64,000 nucleotides of DNA, from positions 40,813 through 104,812 of the forward strand of contig CAJUKN010000011.1 in assembly GCA_910587485.1 (NCBI GenBank), written 5' to 3'. Positions within the stretch are counted from its first letter, which is position 1; the number at the start of each line of letters is the position of its first letter. This DNA comes from an uncultured Lachnospira sp. (GTDB lineage: Bacteria; Bacillota; Clostridia; Lachnospirales; Lachnospiraceae). A program made the position numbers and the translations under genes. Positions 62,520 through 64,000 of this stretch are shown in pieces. The notes under the pieces are model-generated. The model had not been told where the DNA came from, did not search any database, and saw only the letters and a program-made list of their open reading frames with translations.

Positions 62520-63902
62520 ATTCTTTGATATATTTTTATTCATACATTCGCCGGCAGGCAACAATAACTCAGCTTCTTGGGCTACAGACGTCAATCTTTT
62601 TATATCTTTTAAAGATATGTCTGTAGTTTTCAATTTTTGTAAAAGTTTATCGCTTAAAACCTTTTTTGTTTTTATATCAAAATAAATATCTGCAAAATTC
62701 TTTATTATTTTAGGCAATGCTGCTAATACTATAACTGTTGCTGCTGAGTATATAAGTATCCAAGAACCTTTCTTTTTTTCAATCAACGTCCAATAACTTC
62801 TATTAGAAATAGAATTTAATAACTGTTCCGCAGTTTGAACACATTTATCATAATCATCGCTATTCAAGCTGATACTTAATGTAGATATACTGTTTATATC
62901 AATATTTGCAAGATACTTTTCGCTATGTGGTCTTAGATATAATGCATTTTGCAATTTTGTGCACAATGCATCAATTTCAATTCGTTCATCAAAACAATAG
63001 CTGGACATATCTGCATCTGTAATAATTGCTATTACCTCATTCAAAATATCATAATCTACAGTTTCGTATATTGCCGCAAAAGCCAAGTTCTCTAAAATAA
63101 TAGAAATATCCAACAATCTGCCATACGATAATTCTTTATAATAATAAAAACACTTTTTCAATATGCCTGGAATTTTTTCTTGTACTCTTTTATTTATGTA
63201 GAAATTAATTATATCATTATAGCGATGTTCTGCTTCCAATGTCTTTAGAAAATCTTCTACCAAAATATCTTTAAAATGCACATAATCCCCTCTATATAAA
63301 AACGTAACTTGATTCCACATGCAATTTGCAATTGAATAGCCAAAGAAATAGCTGGAATCTATGCAAACATTATTGAATTGGCACTTTACAAACTTATGAT
63401 TTTCAGCATGCATAGTGGCCAAATTAGTATTGTTAAAACTGCAACTATCAAATGTATCACTGTCAGTAGTTGACATTTCAAATGTGCAGCCACTAAAAGT
63501 GCAGTTGACTAGCTTACAATGTTGCATATTGATTAAAAAAGTCTCATCAGGAAACTCACAGTCAACAAATGTTGTCGAATGTATCGAAGTATTTCTATAA
63601 AGATTGTTTGTAAATTTTACATTTTTCAAATAGCAATTTTTCATCTGACAACAACCAAATTGTACCTTTTCAAAGCTACAATCAATAAACACTGCACTCA
63701 AAAAATCACTTCTATCAAAATTGTTTTTATAAAATTGAATATTAGTAAATTTTGTCCCTCTAAAATCACTTCTAAAAAATGAAATCAAATGTATAGCTTT
63801 ATGAAAATCAATATTTTCAAATACAGCGTATGATAAGTTTCTGCTTTCAAACTTCTTAAATTCTATGAAATCATCTTGTCTATACAATTGCAACTCATTC
63901 AT
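62478..63902 (-). CDS. Pentapeptide-repeat protein with C-terminal membrane span
   Basis: 474 aa. Residues about 20-200 are degenerate pentapeptide repeats with a bulky residue (F, often after D/N) every five (for example FRSDFRGTKFTNIQF, CKLVNCTFSGCTFEM), forming a right-handed beta helix. Residues 215-370 are helical, then one membrane span (WILIYSAATVIVLAALPKII, about 383-405), then a helical tail with LLLPAGECM. The N-terminal part is cytoplasmic or external depending on orientation. ATG 63902 follows AAGGAG. Read inward from the right inverted repeat and overlaps the aminotransferase gene tail-to-tail by 42 bases. Pentapeptide proteins include gyrase protectors and effector or defence modules; function here is unknown. 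Confidence 0.8.
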   Translation of the reverse strand: MNELQLYRQDDFIEFKKFESRNLSYAVFENIDFHKAIHLISFFRSDFRGTKFTNIQFYKNNFDRSDFLSAVFIDCSFEKVQFGCCQMKNCYLKNVKFTNNLYRNTSIHSTTFVDCEFPDETFLINMQHCKLVNCTFSGCTFEMSTTDSDTFDSCSFNNTNLATMHAENHKFVKCQFNNVCIDSSYFFGYSIANCMWNQVTFLYRGDYVHFKDILVEDFLKTLEAEHRYNDIINFYINKRVQEKIPGILKKCFYYYKELSYGRLLDISIILENLAFAAIYETVDYDILNEVIAIITDADMSSYCFDERIEIDALCTKLQNALYLRPHSEKYLANIDINSISTLSISLNSDDYDKCVQTAEQLLNSISNRSYWTLIEKKKGSWILIYSAATVIVLAALPKIIKNFADIYFDIKTKKVLSDKLLQKLKTTDISLKDIKRLTSVAQEAELLLPAGECMNKNISKNLADVAIATITANM

Positions 63903-63945
63903 CGTTTATCTCCTTCATAATGGATATTCTCTAATTCACCATGCT

Positions 63946-63988
63946 GCTTTCATTCACCAAATCCAACGGATAACTTTTAATTATCTAT
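63946..63988 (-). repeat. Right 43-bp inverted repeat
   Basis: Reverse complement of 61082-61124, base for base. Outside it, the strand reading inward has TATGAT where the left end has the TATAAT -10 box. The window ends 12 bases later. Confidence 0.95.
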
Positions 63989-64000
63989 CATAATTAGAAT

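Larger units (their letters stand above)
61082..63988. mobile_element. Candidate invertible or mobile two-gene unit bounded by 43-bp inverted repeats
   Basis: Perfect 43-bp inverted repeats at 61082-61124 and 63946-63988 enclose 2.8 kb with two convergent genes. No transposase or recombinase is inside, and no clear target duplication is seen outside; the flanks even extend the inverted repeat by five of six bases. GATC, near-absent elsewhere in the window, occurs twice inside. Either a DNA inversion cassette worked by a recombinase elsewhere, or a non-autonomous element. Confidence 0.65.

Noticed and set aside
61082..63988. Classical insertion sequence
   Set aside because: No transposase gene and no direct target duplication at the ends; the two genes inside have other functions.
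1..64000. tRNA or rRNA genes
   Set aside because: No stretch with a TTCGAATC-type T-arm and 3' acceptor pairing or rRNA-like conserved sequence was seen on either strand.

Overview
The window is an AT-rich (roughly two-thirds A+T by eye) chromosomal segment of an anaerobic, endospore-forming Gram-positive bacterium, most like Lachnospiraceae/Clostridia. Evidence: sporulation genes spoIIR, spoIIID and a SPOCS-LysM spore protein; a multi-cluster [FeFe] hydrogenase; strong AAGGAGG-type ribosome sites; TTG/GTG starts; DUF1934 and DUF6472-type clostridial proteins; and a dockerin remnant. I see no tRNA, rRNA or CRISPR array. The species cannot be named from sequence alone.

Layout. 1-11.5 kb: glycan locus on the + strand: the end of a membrane protein with a PDD-repeat tail, a ManC-like/ManA fusion, a small membrane protein, a YfhO-type membrane protein, a PIG-V-like GT-C enzyme, a DPM1-like polyprenyl-phosphate glycosyltransferase, galE and glmM. 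Together they suggest activated sugar made in the cytoplasm, loaded on a lipid phosphate and transferred outside the membrane. 11.5-14.9 kb: lipoprotein, SPOCS-LysM protein, MarR regulator with a YczE-like membrane protein. 15-16.5 kb: unknown conserved protein and a PIN/Phd toxin-antitoxin pair. 16.8-20.4 kb: [FeFe] hydrogenase overlapping a NuoF-tail/GltD-like flavoprotein. 20.8-26.2 kb: small membrane protein, MATE exporter divergent from an AraC regulator, then ispE-gntR-spoIIR.

26.6-30.5 kb: secreted Cys-containing protein, internal terminator, three tightly overlapping membrane proteins and an ABC ATPase, then DUF1934. 30.7-32.1 kb: purine permease. 32.3-35 kb: small membrane protein and a type II restriction-modification locus with an AbrB-like mini-regulator whose promoter carries a perfect inverted repeat. 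35.3-41.5 kb, - strand: pncB, unknown membrane protein, plsC, aguB, aguA (agmatine to putrescine) and apbE. 41.8-44.6 kb: a trigger-factor-like PPIase lipoprotein and an MFS exporter. 44.8-50.4 kb, - strand: TPM protein, zinc-ribbon membrane protein, trkH, trkA. 50.5-52.1 kb: two decayed genes (dockerin protein, O-antigen ligase family). 52.1-55.3 kb: L,D-transpeptidase-like lipoprotein, HD-GYP protein, spoIIID. 55.4-56.3 kb: frameshifted YitT. 56.7-60 kb: Hpt protein, DUF6472-type protein, NYN-LOTUS protein, response regulator/HD-GYP and luxS. 60.1-61 kb: gene debris.

The most striking structure is at the end: a 2.9-kb unit (61082-63988) bounded by perfect 43-bp inverted repeats. It holds two convergent genes overlapping at their 3' ends: a PLP aminotransferase-fold protein and a membrane-anchored pentapeptide-repeat protein. 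A promoter with upstream direct repeats sits on the outer edge of the left repeat, so inversion would exchange which gene it reads. GATC is almost absent from the window (three sites found by eye, two of them inside this unit), suggesting strong selection against GATC in this genome and a foreign or recent origin of the unit. Several families of short dispersed structured repeats sit just downstream of genes.
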